From Aphidius gifuensis (Eukaryota > Arthropoda > Insecta > Hymenoptera > Braconidae), in NCBI RefSeq assembly GCF_014905175.1, contig NC_057789.1, positions 22,936,555-23,000,554 on the forward strand: a stretch of DNA of 64,000 bases, read 5' to 3'. Below, in pieces: positions 1 through 12,265 of the stretch. Under the pieces are notes generated by a model, which saw only the letters and a list, made by a program, of their open reading frames with translations, was not told the origin of the DNA and did not search any database. A program made the translations under genes and the position numbers. The stretch's first letter is position 1. Each line of letters starts with the position of its first letter.

Positions 1-362
1 ATTTTTTTTTTTAAAACTTGAATAACTTTTAAAATCCGTGGCAAACATAACTTATTTTTTCAAATTATATTCGTTTTTTTCTTATCTACAATTTGATAGA
101 AAAAAAAAAGTTTTCGAGTAGACAACGAATCTACTATATGCTGTTTAAGAAAAAAAAAATTGTTTCGCACTATTCTCGTGTATAAAAGTTGTCAACTTTG
201 ACATTCATTATCTATAAAAAGCCGAGGCAAAAAAAATTGAAATAAATTGTCAAGATAGATAATTATTTTATTTAAAAAATAAGCCTAATTAAAAAAAAAT
301 TAGCGTGTTGCGAGTACGCGCGGGGGAAGTGAAACTTCTTTCAGAGTAATGTCACGCTGAAT

Positions 363-393
<31 letters not shown>

Positions 394-1430
394 ATACTGA
401 CAATAATATTCAAATATAAATATTATTAGTTAATAATAATTATTAGTATTTATATTTCGAATATTATTATTATAAATTTTATTATTTATATCGTCACATT
501 AATGGAAAAAGGGCGTAAGTGCCATTTTTAGGAATTTTTTTTTTCTAAAAGAAAAAGGGCGTGAGTGCGAATTTATAAATTTTCGGGCTTTGCATCCAAT
601 TTTAAGGCTTAAAGAAAAAAAAAAAAGGAACGCAGTTTTTACTATTCGCTTTGTAATTTTTTCTTATACGTCTGTAATTTTTAGTTAAAATTTCTCTCAG
701 TGTATATAACCATAGTATAAATAAAATAATAATTTCAAAAATATCATCGATAATAATAATATCAATATAATATTAGTAATAATAACAATAATATTATCGA
801 TTTATAATAATATCAGTAATATTAATAATATGAATAATAATATTGACAATAACATTCATATATAAATATTGATAATTATTAGTATTGATATTCAAAATAT
901 TATTATTATAGATATTATTATTGATATTAATACTATTGTGAATAATTGGTAATATTATCAAAATTATTGTTGTTATAATTATCATTTATATATATTTATA
1001 ATAATTTTATTGTTATTATAGTAATGATTCTTTAAACCCGCGAGATAACTATTGCTTGATACGTTCAAATGAATTTTTTTTAAAAATCAATTATTTAAGT
1101 ATTAAACTCAGTTGAACTGTTTAATAATATTTAAATAAATAAACAAACAAAAAGTCGCACACGCATACACACATAGAAGCTGACGCTCACTGACGCTCCG
1201 AGTTTATACGCTATATATAGTGCATGTATAATGCTTGCCGGTATAGCAGAGAGTATAGTAGAAAGTATACGGGAGAGTAAACGCGAGAATAAACGCCAGA
1301 ATATACGCCAGAGTATACGCGAGCGCGTAACGCTAGCAGGGCCTCGAATTTTTTTGCTACCCTCCGTAAAGAAGTTTCACTTCAAAAAATCGAGTAGAAA
1401 CTCAAATATTTACAAACAACCTTAAATAAA
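1..1430. repeat. A+T-rich dispersed repeat region with microsatellites
   Basis: No gene is supported here. Bases 185-203 carry the palindromic core AAAGTTGTCAACTTTGACA seen at four other places in the window. AAT/ATT-type microsatellite runs lie at about 365-480 and 745-1010. A short inverted pair, GAAGTGAAACTTCTTT (326-341) and its complement (1368-1383), brackets the microsatellites and may mark element ends. Bases 1230-1340 are a degenerate tandem repeat of roughly 13 nt (GAGAGTAAACGC-like), which creates a spurious 64-codon open frame. Confidence 0.6.
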
Positions 1431-2539
1431 AAATTAGTCAATAAATTCTGTAAATAATTATTCAATTATAAAAAAAACAAACAAGTAGGATACACGTGAG
1501 CAATATCCCTATTATGTATATATAATTTTTCTAATAATGTGTATAATGTTTTTATGAATCATAGTATTTATTTATTATCAAAGATTAATTACAACATACA
1601 AAAGCATTTTCAAGTTTCTAGATAAACTTTATCAGATTTTTTTTTTAAATAGTTACTTTTATCATTTTTTATGATTTATTATCTTAACTAATACATGCTT
1701 TGATTTAAAATATATTTATATAAAATATTTCAACAATTTATCCAGTTGTTCTTGTATTTATCTATCAACTTGATTAATTTATCAAAACGTGTATTCACTG
1801 TAAAACGTAAATTGTTACATTATATTATAAAATTAATAATCAATAATAATAATAAATTTGTCCAAAGTTACACTTGTTTTTTTTTTAATTTTTTAAGTTT
1901 AATTTTATAACTTGGTGTAATTAATTAATCAAAAAAAATGACGAATGTATTTTTCTTTAAATTTTTCAAGTTAAATGAAAATTAAATAATTTATCTTTAA
2001 CTCTTATCATTGTTTATATCGGATATAAAATTTTTTTTATACAAAATTTTATAATGAGAATGTATTACATATATTTTTTAATTATTTCAGTAAATATAGA
2101 TAAACAATTCCAATCAAATGATGGAGTTTTAAAATATATATCCCCACATGCAAGAAAATATTAAAATCAATGATTAAAATCAATCCATATTTGTATTTTT
2201 TTTTTTTTATAAAAAAAAATACAAATATGGATTGATTTTAATCCCAGTAAAAAACTTTATAAATGTAAATTTTTTTTTTTTTTTTTCTCATTACATTTTT
2301 CATGATGTTCAAGTAAGTTTAATTCATTTAATTTATTGAAATATCAATTTTTTTTCTTACGGTCAATACCCTCAAGACGGTTTAATAATTGCAATAAAAA
2401 TAAGAGAGATAGCTTGAAAAAAAAAAAAATAGAAAAAATAACTATTTTCATAAATGAAATAATATTTTAGAAATTCAATTGAGTATACATAATGTAATAA
2501 GGTTTTGAATTCTGAGAATGTTTGAAAAATTCCATAGGA
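1431..2539. other. A+T-rich intergenic stretch with one near-perfect hairpin
   Basis: There is no open frame or recognisable gene. It holds poly-T/poly-A runs and one long inverted repeat at 2172-2243. The segment around 1420-1480 (AAATAAAAAATTAGTCAATA and following) recurs in diverged form near 8755-8800, so part of it is a dispersed repeat. Confidence 0.5.
2172..2243. repeat. Near-perfect 30-bp-arm hairpin
   Basis: GATTAAAATCAATCCATATT at the left is followed by a T-run, a short loop, an A-run and the exact complement ending at 2243. The arms are about 30 bp with essentially no mismatch, so the structure is young or conserved. It could be a foldback MITE or a small-RNA precursor; the sequence alone does not decide. 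Confidence 0.75.
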
Positions 2540-3150
2540 AAATATGAGTGTGTTACCAAAATGGACAGTTACTGATTCAATGCGTATATCAATGATGAGT
2601 CATTGATGACAATAAAAAAAGATAAAATATTTGGTAAAGGAAATTTAGATATGTTAGTGAAAAAAGTACGTTCAAATAGTAAAATAACAGCTGTATTTAC
2701 AAGCATGAATTTTTTAAGACCAATACAAGTTAAAGATTTACAATTACAGGAACTTTTTGGTGTACCAGTTTATGATATAAATATTCAATTATAATACAAA
2801 TATTTCGTGTACATGCTAAAACAACTGAAGCAAAATTACAAGTTGCATTAACTGAATTACCATATATTTAGACAAAATTAAATTGACTGCTGAAGATAGT
2901 GGTGGTATAGAATAAATTTATCTGAAAGTCGTAGAATGATATTACACAGTAGAGAATAAAAATTAAAATTCATTGAAAAACTAAAGGAACATGAAAATTA
3001 ATAAGACAATTGTCTATGTTAACATAGAAAAATCTTGATATTCCATCAGTTGATGTTGTTGGTTATACAAATGATGGTAAAACTTGTTTAATAAAGCTCT
3101 AACTGGTGATGCATTATTAACACCTGTTACCCGTAGTCCGTACATATATT
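2540..3150 (+). pseudogene. HflX/GTPBP6-type GTPase pseudogene (fragment)
   Basis: The intact gene would encode an HflX-family ribosome-associated GTPase (mitochondrial GTPBP6 in animals). An open stretch at 2603-2794 reads IFGKGNLDML, SNSKITAVF and LQELFGVPVYD, typical of the HflX N-terminal domain. Further pieces in shifted frames read HAKTTEAKLQVALTELPYI (about 2812-2870) and then a G1 loop GYTNDGKT (about 3060-3085) followed by ALTGDALLTP. Several stops and indels separate the pieces, and there is no intron between parts that should be adjacent. It is a truncated, decayed copy, possibly retroposed. The family is recognised from memory. Confidence 0.72.
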
Positions 3151-4340
3151 ATGTGAACTAACAGTACAAGTGAGTGTACCTACTGATATATGGGGTGGTA
3201 GCAGCCTGTTGCAGTCGTTGCAGTATTGCAGTGTTGCACGTTGCAGTTCAGTTGGATAGCAACAGATAGCAGATATATCTTTGTATCTTATACGTGTAAA
3301 TACCATGTAAGATAACGATTTATATCAATGGTTTCATACAAAAGCAATCTTGCCAATGCGTCTCAACGCCTCCAATGAATAAAAGTGGAAACAATTTCGT
3401 GCTACAATTTTTTTTATTCGATAAATACATGTAATTTATTTATTGAATAAATAAAAAATTCCAAAATTAGTAGTTATGAAAGATGTAGCTAAGGAATTAA
3501 TGTTGCTTAAAAAGAATTTCTTTTGGCAAACGTATTTGTAGCTCCATATTTTCCATATAGCTACTATTTTTCCTCAGGATTTTATTTATTTAAAAAATTA
3601 GTTATTTAAAATTATTAAAGCAACATAATTCCTAAAACATACTTTTGGTAACATTAATTTCTTAGTTACATCTTACATTGTGCTTTTCCTTGACATTTTA
3701 ATTTATTTAATAAAATACATGCATTTTATTTTTAAATAATAAAAACTTCAGCAATAGTAGCTATGAAGATGTAGCTAAGTGAATTTCAGTATTGCAAAGA
3801 AAATCTTTTTCAAGCACATTAATTCCTTAGCAATTTCTTAGCTACTGCTTTTCTTGAAATTTCCATCTTTGTACAAACTGACATGTATATATTATTTATT
3901 TAATAAATAGAAAATGTCCGAGGAAAAAACAGTAGCTCAGGAAAAGATGTAGCTAAGGAATTGATGTCGCTAAATAAATTAAGTTTCAAGCAACATTAAT
4001 ATATTTTAAAACTGGTTTTCCTTGATATTATATATATTTATATAAATAAAATAAATTACATAAAATTATATGTCGAGCAATAATAACTAATTGTCGAGTG
4101 ACAGTCAATAAGAATGTTCAAAATGGCGTGAGGTCTTACAGTTTTAATTACAGTATCTTGCTAGTATCTTACTGTAAGTGTATGAAATCAAAAATCGCAT
4201 TTACATCAATGATAGCAACAGATAGCAAGATACAGTCTTACAGGTAGATTACAAACCACGTGGCAATCGACTTCATAAGGTATGTAAGGTTAAACACTAT
4301 TTTATTCACGTGCATCGGTAAAAAATCATACAAAAGCAAT
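3151..4340. repeat. Repeat built of GTAGCTAAGGAATTAATG words
   Basis: No gene. From about 3400 to 4060 the sequence repeats the words AAGATGTAGCTAAGGAATT and ATGTCCAAGGAAAA-like in both orientations, separated by ATAAATACATGTAATTTATT-type spacers. The same vocabulary builds the large array at 29480-33880, so this is a smaller, more diverged relative. The flanks (3170-3350 and 4120-4260) share GATAGCAACAGATAGCA and TATCTTAC words. Confidence 0.7.
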
Positions 4341-4345
4341 CAATT

Positions 4346-6212
4346 TACGGAGAAAAAAAAAAAAAAACGACAAAAAATTGTTGAGAAACAGTAGTGAAAA
4401 TTGTTGTGCTGCACAGCAAAGTAGTGGCCGTAATTTAGAACTCTACAATATTTGTTCTGTCGATTGTGCAGTTTTTAATCATCCGGTAGAGTAATAATTG
4501 CCCTGCTGTTCAACAAACTTTGTTGTTTATAAACAGTTAGTTGAAAGTGATGGCTGACCGAAAAAAAAAAAATTGTAGCTGATATTTACCTGTAATTGTA
4601 GATGATTGTAATATATTTAGTTTTGTTTGTCAACTCCCTAATTAATTTTAGTTAATTAATGAATATTTGAAGTTGCCAGATAGCCGACAATTTATAATTT
4701 TTAAATGGCTGATTTTTTTTTTTTAATATTAATTAAAAACCATTGTACTATTCATACCCTTGCTAATCACTGTTAAGGTGTTACCCCCGCATATCTAGAG
4801 GCCTCTTGCGGATGGCATTTAGAAACATAATATTTCTATGAGTGCGAATGAGATGAAAAAGAAAGAGAAAATCTTGTTTCTCACTTCCACTTAAGTATTT
4901 AGACAAAGACAAAAATTTATTTTTATTTATTGTAAAATAAAAAGGTCTCAAAGCCCTATTAATTTTTATATCAAAAGTTTCCTTATTGTTTCCTCTAGCT
5001 CTATCTGCGTTTTTGATTGGTGATGGTAATCCCTTAATTAGTTCTTGCGTATGTACAGTGATAAAAAATGGCGACCAAATATCATGTTGGTGTTGGACAA
5101 TGTTGAGGAGGCTTAATGTGTACAGTGAGGAAGCTAAAATGTGTAAAATGATAAGCAATAACATTTTTCAAATAACCAACAACTAAGTAAATATTTAATT
5201 AATATCTTATCAATTCATCATTATAATATTTAATAAAAAATAAATAAATCAAACTTCAATATTTGTTATTTTTTATATCACTGTACCCGCGCAAGCGCAA
5301 ATACCAATTAACAGTGATTAGCAGAGGGATGAATAGTACAATAGTTTTTAATTAATATTTAAAAAAATAAAAATAATTGAACAATTACAATCGAAAAATA
5401 ATGATGTACAAACGATTTGCTATCAAGTAAGCATCTTATTACTATAAAAATATCAGCCATTTGAAAATTATGAATTATTGGCTATCTGCAGGCAACTCCA
5501 AATATTCATTAATTAATTAAAATTAATGAGGGGGTTGACAAATAAAACTAAATATATTACAATCATCTACAATCAGCTACAATCATTGTTTTTTTGTCGG
5601 CCCATTACTTGTCGGCTAACTGTTAATGAACAACTTTGTCATGCTTCAAACAAAAATTGATAAACATACAACAAAATTTGTTGTGCTCCCAAAAAAAATT
5701 GTTGTATTTAGTTTAATAATTTTTATTATTCTACATAACGAAAATTCTAAAACCATATTAAATTTTTTTTTTTTTAAAAAAAGTTCTGTTATTTATCTAT
5801 TTGCTCAGCCTACTGCGCGTATGCGTGGTCATGATGCGCGAAAAAAAAGTCAAGGACGCTGCCATACGAAGGCACACGACCAAAACCGAGTCTTACCGAT
5901 AACACCCAAAACTAAGGAAGCCGGGTGGGGACAAAACGCCCTTCATTGTTCAGCACGGTAAAATTTGCGAAATTTGCCTTGAAACTGGATAACATTTATT
6001 GAGCAACACAACAAATATTATGGAAGGGAAAAATTGTTGTGCGGCTAAATGAAATTTGTTCAACGATATAATAAAATTTGTTGCAGCACAAAAAACTTTG
6101 TTAAACGATACAACAATTATTGTTGCAGCACAACAAAAAGTGACAGAATAGGATTTCGCCTCTAGTTTTTCGTGCTGTCAGAACAATTTGAGTCGTTTTT
6201 TTTTCTTCGTAA
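4346..6212. mobile_element. Foldback/TIR element with CAACAAAATTTGTTG words
   Basis: Possible termini are TTACGGAGAAAAA at 4346 and its diverged complement (CTTCGTAA) ending near 6212, both next to TA. Inside, two long inverted arms (about 4568-4790 and 5300-5600) share CTACAATCATCTACAATC-type and ATTAATTAATGAATATTTG-type sequence. Outside the arms are degenerate CAACAAAATTTGTTGTGC palindromes. The central 500 bp includes a 127-codon minus-strand frame (4781-5164) resembling no family I know; its coding status is doubtful. A less A+T-rich block at about 5800-5950 is unexplained. Confidence 0.6.
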
Positions 6213-6324
6213 TATTGATTTATATCAAGTTTTTTCCATTAAATTTTTGAAATTTAATATTTTCCAGTATCATAATTCATTGTGATTTTTCTTTTTTTTT
6301 TTTTAAGTTGAACGAAAATTAAAA

Positions 6325-8042
6325 ATGGAGACTGATTCAAATGAGATAAATATGGAGAGTTCAGATTTAATTCCTTCCGAATGGCATGAAAAATTCCTTA
6401 CATTATTAAAAGAAGAAGTAAGTTTTGAATTATATATTATATTTTTATATAGCTATACTGTAATTATTTATCGTTATTTAAATTTAAAAATAAATTATTC
6501 ATTTTTTTCTTATATAGAAGGAGTTAGAAATAGCTGAAAATAAAGAATTATATGGATCTAGTGATTTTGAAGATAATAATAATAACGACAATGATACCAA
6601 TGATGATGACGATGATGATAAAGATGAAACTGATTATGATAATACCGGTAATAATGATGATGATACTGACTCTATCGATAAATATACAAAAAAAGAACAA
6701 GAACAGTGTGATTTGCGTAAGATACGCGTGGGTCCTCTGTTTGCTAGTCAACCACGGCTCGAAAAAAGTAAGAAAATAACAACACTATAATTTTAATGAT
6801 ATAATAATATAATTTTGTATTATACTCTTAATAGTAAATATACTAATGAAAATATTTAATTCATTTTTCAGTATGTAAAGATGAGAAGAACGAATTTCTT
6901 TCTAGCTGCTTTACAAATTATAAACTTCAGAGCAATGAAAATAATTCGGTTGATGAAATACATGAAAAAACAAATGATCTAAAGTACTTACTGAATCTCT
7001 GTGGATTTAATTTAACATGTTTAGATTTATCATGTTATCCTACTTCTCAATTAATGCCAATAATCAATGCCAATTGTCCGAATCTTTGGAGCCTTGCATT
7101 AGGATTCAGAGAAATAACAAGTCAAGATTTTGAAAATTGTTTTTCTAATATGTCGCACGTTCAAAGGCTGACGATTGACTGGGAATGTAAAAATTCAACT
7201 CTACCAATGACTTTAGCCAAGTCATTAGAACAAATTAGTGGAACCTTGAAAAGTTTGGAACTTTCATGTTATTTACAAGGAAATGATATTTTCTCTCCAG
7301 ATTCACTGGCTTCGGTAAATTCGAATTTGTAATATAATAAATATTATATTACAATAACAAATGTTATCCATTTTTGATAAATTATTCATTTTTTTTTCAG
7401 GTATTTCCTCGGCTAATTGCTTTGAAACGTTTAAAAATAAGTAAATTTGGACTAAGTCAACTATTAATTCAGTCAATAAGTGAAATAAAAAAATTGAATA
7501 ATCTACAATTATTTTTTCATTGGCCAAAAAATCATCCAATGTTTGATACAAGAATCAATATGTATCCAATTGGGAATTTGAAAAATCTCTCGTCTTTATG
7601 GATTGATTGTGATTATGGCGTGACAGATGAACTTTTGATTAATATTTGTAATAATAATAGAAAATTAAACAGTTTACATATAACTGGCACAAATATAACT
7701 GATATTGGTATGAGTGCAATTAATAATTTAAAACAATTGTATTTTTTGAATCTTAGTTCAACTTCTGGTTTTTGCTTTCCGCGATCAGGAAAAAATGAAT
7801 TTATCACTGATGAATCAATTCAATGTTTATTTAATAAAAGATTGACATGGCTGAATATATCAGATTGCATCAATATCACTGATAAATCAGTACTTAAACT
7901 TGTTGAAAATTTGCCAAATTTAGCAGATTTATCTATCAAAAATACAAAGGTAACTCGTGAAGCTGTCGAAAAAATATGTGAATCAAGAAAACAACGTAAT
8001 GAATTGATAGACATACATTATTCTTCTAAAAATGATGATTGA
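6325..8042 (+). CDS. Leucine-rich-repeat (RNI/F-box-like) protein, four exons
   Basis: Exons by GT-AG sites and matching phase: 6325-6417, 6518-6767, 6872-7314 and 7401-8042, giving about 475 residues. The N terminus is short and polar. Exon 2 codes a strongly acidic Asn/Asp-rich stretch (about residues 45-80). The rest is leucine-rich repeats of the cysteine-containing/RNI type, e.g. LTCLDLS, LWSLALGF, LNSLHITGTNITDIGMSAI, LTWLNISDCINITDKSV, as in F-box/LRR substrate receptors. No F-box is obvious and there is no signal peptide, so an intracellular protein-interaction role is likely. LRR proteins are expanded in some braconid venoms, but nothing here shows that use. Start chosen at the first ATG after an A-rich leader. 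Confidence 0.85.
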
Positions 8043-9060
8043 TCACTTTCAAATTATTAGTAAAATCAAATAATGTTTTTTTTTTTTTTTTTTGAGTCTA
8101 GAGTTAGATAAATATTAAAATTATTATTTAAATCTAATGAAAAACAATAAAAACAGTTTTACTTGCAATCAATTTATTTTCGTTTGTTATTTCTCGACCT
8201 GAAAATAATTTAAAATAATAAAAATAATATATTTCTATTATTTGTTATCTAATTGATTATTATAAATAATTTTCATATAATAAATAAAACTGTCAAAAAT
8301 TAACAAATTAAAGTGTTAAAAATAGTATTAATTTTATTTATTTATATTTTAATATCGTTTATTTATGAATTTATCATAGCAAATGATCGTTTTACATTAG
8401 TTTGACATTGCTTGTTAATTGTTATTGAGGCATCACGTTTTCCAATATTTCTTTCATCTCAAGTTTGTAAACCATTGAAAAATGTAAATTAAAGGTGCAA
8501 GAAAATTTAAATAATAATTATTTTCACTTTTTTTTTTAAATTCATATTATAGTTTTGGTAGTAGTGAAATATGAAATGAAAAAATTTAATCAAACCACAA
8601 ACATTTACTGTATTGAATAACACACTATACATAGATGTGTGTTAGATTAATTCTCGATTAAGAGCAGCGATTCAAAAAGCTGGTTTTTTTATTATTAAAT
8701 AAAAAACAAATTATGATGAATAAATTCCTTGTATAAATTTGTATTTTTTTCTTAAATAAAAAATTAATCAATAAATTCTATAAATAATTATTCAATTTTT
8801 ATTCTTACATAAGAAAAAGACATGAGAAAAAAATTATAGAAAGGTAAAAGGTATATTCATTGTTATCATATGACACTTGTGAATAAATTTCAAAATAATA
8901 ACAATAATAAAGCCACTAGTTTTTTTTAAGATAATTGATGTCAAAGTTGACAACTTTAACACACAAGGATATGGATAGAACACACATTTACGCTTGTAAT
9001 TAAGATTGCTTACAAGGGACATAGTCGTACTATTATTTAGGCTTGGAGGACTCGTATATC
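8043..9060. other. 3' flank of the LRR gene and A+T-rich repeat remnants
   Basis: No gene seen. AATAAA-like signals lie at about 8147-8290. A diverged copy of the 1420-1480 repeat lies at 8755-8800, and the palindromic MITE core (reverse orientation) at 8939-8957. Confidence 0.5.
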
Positions 9061-10145
9061 CCCGAGTGGAAATTTAGTTAAGGTTCGGATCAGAACCGGA
9101 TCAGGGAACCTGATTTTAAATCAGAACCGGATCAGGAATCCTGTTCAGGAACGGATCAGAATGTAACGCTCTTTTTTAGGATTCTGATCAGAACCGGATC
9201 AGGAAACCTGGCCAGATTGTAGGGTTAGAGCCAGGATACCTGAACAGGAATGGATCAGTATTCCTGACTAGAATATAACCAGGAATCCTGTTCGGGAACG
9301 AATCAGAATGTAACGCTTTTTTTTAGGATTCTGATCAGAATCGGATCAGGAAACCTGACCAGGATACCTGATCAGGAATGGAACAGGATTCCTGATCTGA
9401 AACGGATCAAGTAATTCTAAAAAAAAATTAATTTTTATTATTTGATGTTTTGTAAATCGGCTAACTAATTTACTATAGCAATGTTAATGATGAAACAGGT
9501 TGAATGATAAGATTTTATATACCTAACATAACTTAAATTACCTAACCACTAGCGGGACGCGAACTCGGATCGTTCAGATTACAACTACGGGCCTTAAGAC
9601 GCGCGGCCATGCCGTCTATCGATGATCGGATGCGATTTTTTGCTTTCATAAATTACATCAGCTAAAAAAAACTTGAATTAGAATTTGCGACGTAAATTTA
9701 ACGTAAAAATAAAATATAACAATTTGTTAAATTGTCCCTTGTCATTTTGTTTTAGAATTAAAATTAAAATTAAATCCAAAAAATATTTTTCCTGATAATA
9801 TCCTGGTCAGAATCTGTTCAGGAAACCTTATTCAGGATACGTTCAGGTTTCCTGTTCCTTTCCTGAACAGGAAAACTGAATAAAAAAAATTAATTTATTT
9901 GATAAATTTTTCCTGATAGTATCCTGGTCAGAATCTGTTCAGGAAACCTTATTCAGGATACGTCAAGGTTTCCTGTTCCTTTCCTGAACAGGATTGGATA
10001 AGGTTACCTGACTTAAGGAAATCGTAAGGTGTCCTGACCAGGTTCGTGTCAGGAATGAGTCAGGTTCCCTGAATAAGGAATCCTGATCCGTTTCTGATCA
10101 GGGTTTGAGGTCAAATAGGGCATCCTGAAAATTTTTCCACTCGGG
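9061..10145. mobile_element. CCC...GGG element filled with CCTGATCAGG words
   Basis: Termini CCCGAGTGGAAATTT (9061) and its near complement AAAATTTTTCCACTCGGG (ending 10145). The interior is almost entirely degenerate copies of GGATCAGGAAACCTGATCAG and similar, in both orientations, interrupted by a tRNA-like block at about 9548-9625. No coding capacity. Flanks are TAT on the left and CCA on the right, so no clear target duplication for this copy. Confidence 0.75.
9548..9625 (-). repeat. tRNA-like module inside the CCTGATCAGG element
   Basis: On the minus strand it reads GGCATGGCCGCGCGTCTTAA (A-box-like), then a B-box-like GATCCGAGTTCGCGTCCCGC. It lacks clean acceptor stems, so it is tRNA-derived or tRNA-like, not a working tRNA. 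Confidence 0.5.
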
Positions 10146-11130
10146 CCACTACGTTTATTTTGTGGCCCCTCTTTAAAAATTTTGTTACGCTTTTGCCTTA
10201 AAAATCGTAGTGTGTGTGTAAACAGATAGGCACCAATACTATTCCAGCAAGCGAAACGGAAATCGTGAGAGATATTAGAAGCTTTACGTATATCGACCGT
10301 TGTAATTACCTTCATGCCTTGTTTCTTCCATTTTTCTCCCTTTCCACTTGCTCTACGCGCAGATTTGTTGGAAATACGGTTTTTGCGCAAGCCAGTTTGA
10401 GCATGGAAAGGGAGAAAAATGGAAGGGGCAAGTTGTGGAGGTGGTATTTCTGGCGGTCGACCGCCGTGAAAGAAAACTCCTACTGTATTTTTTTATATAC
10501 TACCACTACTACAGTGCATCATTGTGTATGTCACGTTGGTGTATAACACCCCGCTTGGCAAGTGAAAAGTAAAAAAGGAGAAGAGAGCCATATATGTAGT
10601 ACTACTATATTGCTAACATCCTATCTTCCCAATAAGTGGAATCGGTAAGAAATATGCGCAAATTTCGTTTAGAAAGTCGAGTAGGAAAGCGTAGGGAGGG
10701 TTCGGATTAACTCGACAACTCACTAACTGACCAACACTATTTTCACTTTCTCACGTATATTAAATAAATGAAATAAAATATTTTAGAATAATTGAAATAA
10801 CTAAATGAAAAAAAAAAAATGAATAAAAAAAATTATTTTACTTTATTCAATATTTAGTATTCAAATAATATAATTATTCGTAGGTACATTTAAATATATA
10901 TGTATACATATATATACAATATACATATATATATGTATACATTGTGTTGGTGAGTAGTCGAGTTAATCCGAACCCTCCCTACGCTCCCTACTCTTTCTCA
11001 TTTTTTACTGCTCTGAAAAAAGAAGGAAATATCGTCGACGCTCTTGCCTTCATAGACACAAAGCGGCCATATTAGCAATATAGTAGTATTACATATATGA
11101 AGAGAGCAGTGTTGCCGGATCGCAATTCTC
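10146..11130. repeat. Foldback repeats
   Basis: Two inverted repeats. The small one pairs CCATTTTTCTCCCTTTCCAC (about 10328) with its complement near 10408. The large one pairs about 10580-10735 with about 10940-11105, including GGGAGGGTTCGGATTAACTC against its exact complement, and a TATGTAGTACTACTATATTG-like segment against its relative at the far end. The 110- and 113-codon frames overlapping here lie on opposite strands of the same palindrome and are not convincing genes. Confidence 0.65.
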
Positions 11131-12040
11131 TCATGTCCTCTCGTTGCGAGAAAGACGAAAATTTCAAAATTTAACATTAAATAACTTTAAAAATCAACGT
11201 CAGAAAAAATTCAAATTTTTTTATCGTATTCGTCTTGTCGAGCACTACAATTTGATAGTAATTTGAAAATTTTTTAGTGAAAAACGAACTCGTTAAAAAT
11301 AAAAATGTACGGTATATCAACTTATAGTCCTATCCTCGCGTATAAAAGTTGTCAACTTTGACATTAATTATCTCAAAAAAACGACGTCAGAAAAAATTGA
11401 AAAAAATTGAGAGTATAGATATTTATTTCATTTGAAAAAAGAGCCAAAAAAAAAAAAATTGAGCGACGATTTAATTATTTATAAGCAACCTTAAAAAATA
11501 CATATTTTCCATTAAATAATTTTTTTTTTATAATAATCAGTTAACGCGTTAAAAAATAAAAACTAAAATTTTTTTTTTGAAAAAAAATACTTTTTTTTAA
11601 ATATATAACTTGTGATAACTTTCTTAAAAATAAATAAATCAACTTGAAAATTCGACTGTAGCTTTATAATAATCTATACCAACAGCATTATTGAAAAAAT
11701 TCTTTATTTATATTGTTTAATTTTTTTTATTTATTGTTTCTTGTCGACGGAAAAATTCGATGTGTCTAACTTCAAACGAAAAAAGAGTCGGAGAAATTTT
11801 TAAATTGAATAACTTGTCAGTGACAATATTGTGTAGCAGTATACCAGGAAGTTTTATACAAATTTTCAGGTATTTTTATTAATTATTTACTGAGTTATTA
11901 ATTTAACAACAAATTGCGCATCTATCGTTTGTATTTTATGAATATACAAACGCGCGCGAGCATACGCGTTTACGCGGCAGAGGGGGTAACGATCAAGCAT
12001 ATATAGCCTTAACGGCGGCTTGCAATTTGATGTTAAATTA
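11131..12040. repeat. Dispersed repeat, second copy at 35480-36110
   Basis: Bases 11345-11363 carry the palindromic MITE core. From about 11510 to 12030 the sequence matches 35570-36100 closely, e.g. AAAAAGAGTCGGAGAAATTT, AGTTTTATACAAATTTT and TTACTGAGTTATTAATTTAA. Both copies end in CG-rich CGCGCGAGCATACGCG-like words. No gene. Confidence 0.7.
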
Positions 12041-12265
12041 ATAAATTAATAAATCTATATTAATAAATTAATATATTATATTAACACAAAAATATGCCAA
12101 AGTTCCATGTTTATCAGAATTTATTTAAAATATTTCATTAATAATTTTTATTTTTTGCGTTTTCAAATTTAATTGAAATACATGTTATTTAACTATTTGG
12201 ATTATATATAACTATCATAATGTAATATTTTCAAAAATTATTTTTAGAATTTAAAAATCATCATT

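Noticed and set aside
1231..1425. 64-codon open frame rich in Arg/Glu/Ser
   Set aside because: It is translated from a short tandem repeat; other frames are equally regular and there is no gene context.
5626..5961. 111-codon plus-strand frame
   Set aside because: Half of it is CAACAAAATTTGTTG repeat words; no recognisable domain in the rest.
10049..10572. Overlapping 74-113-codon frames on both strands
   Set aside because: They lie across a foldback repeat and show no domain; open frames on both strands are produced by the palindrome.
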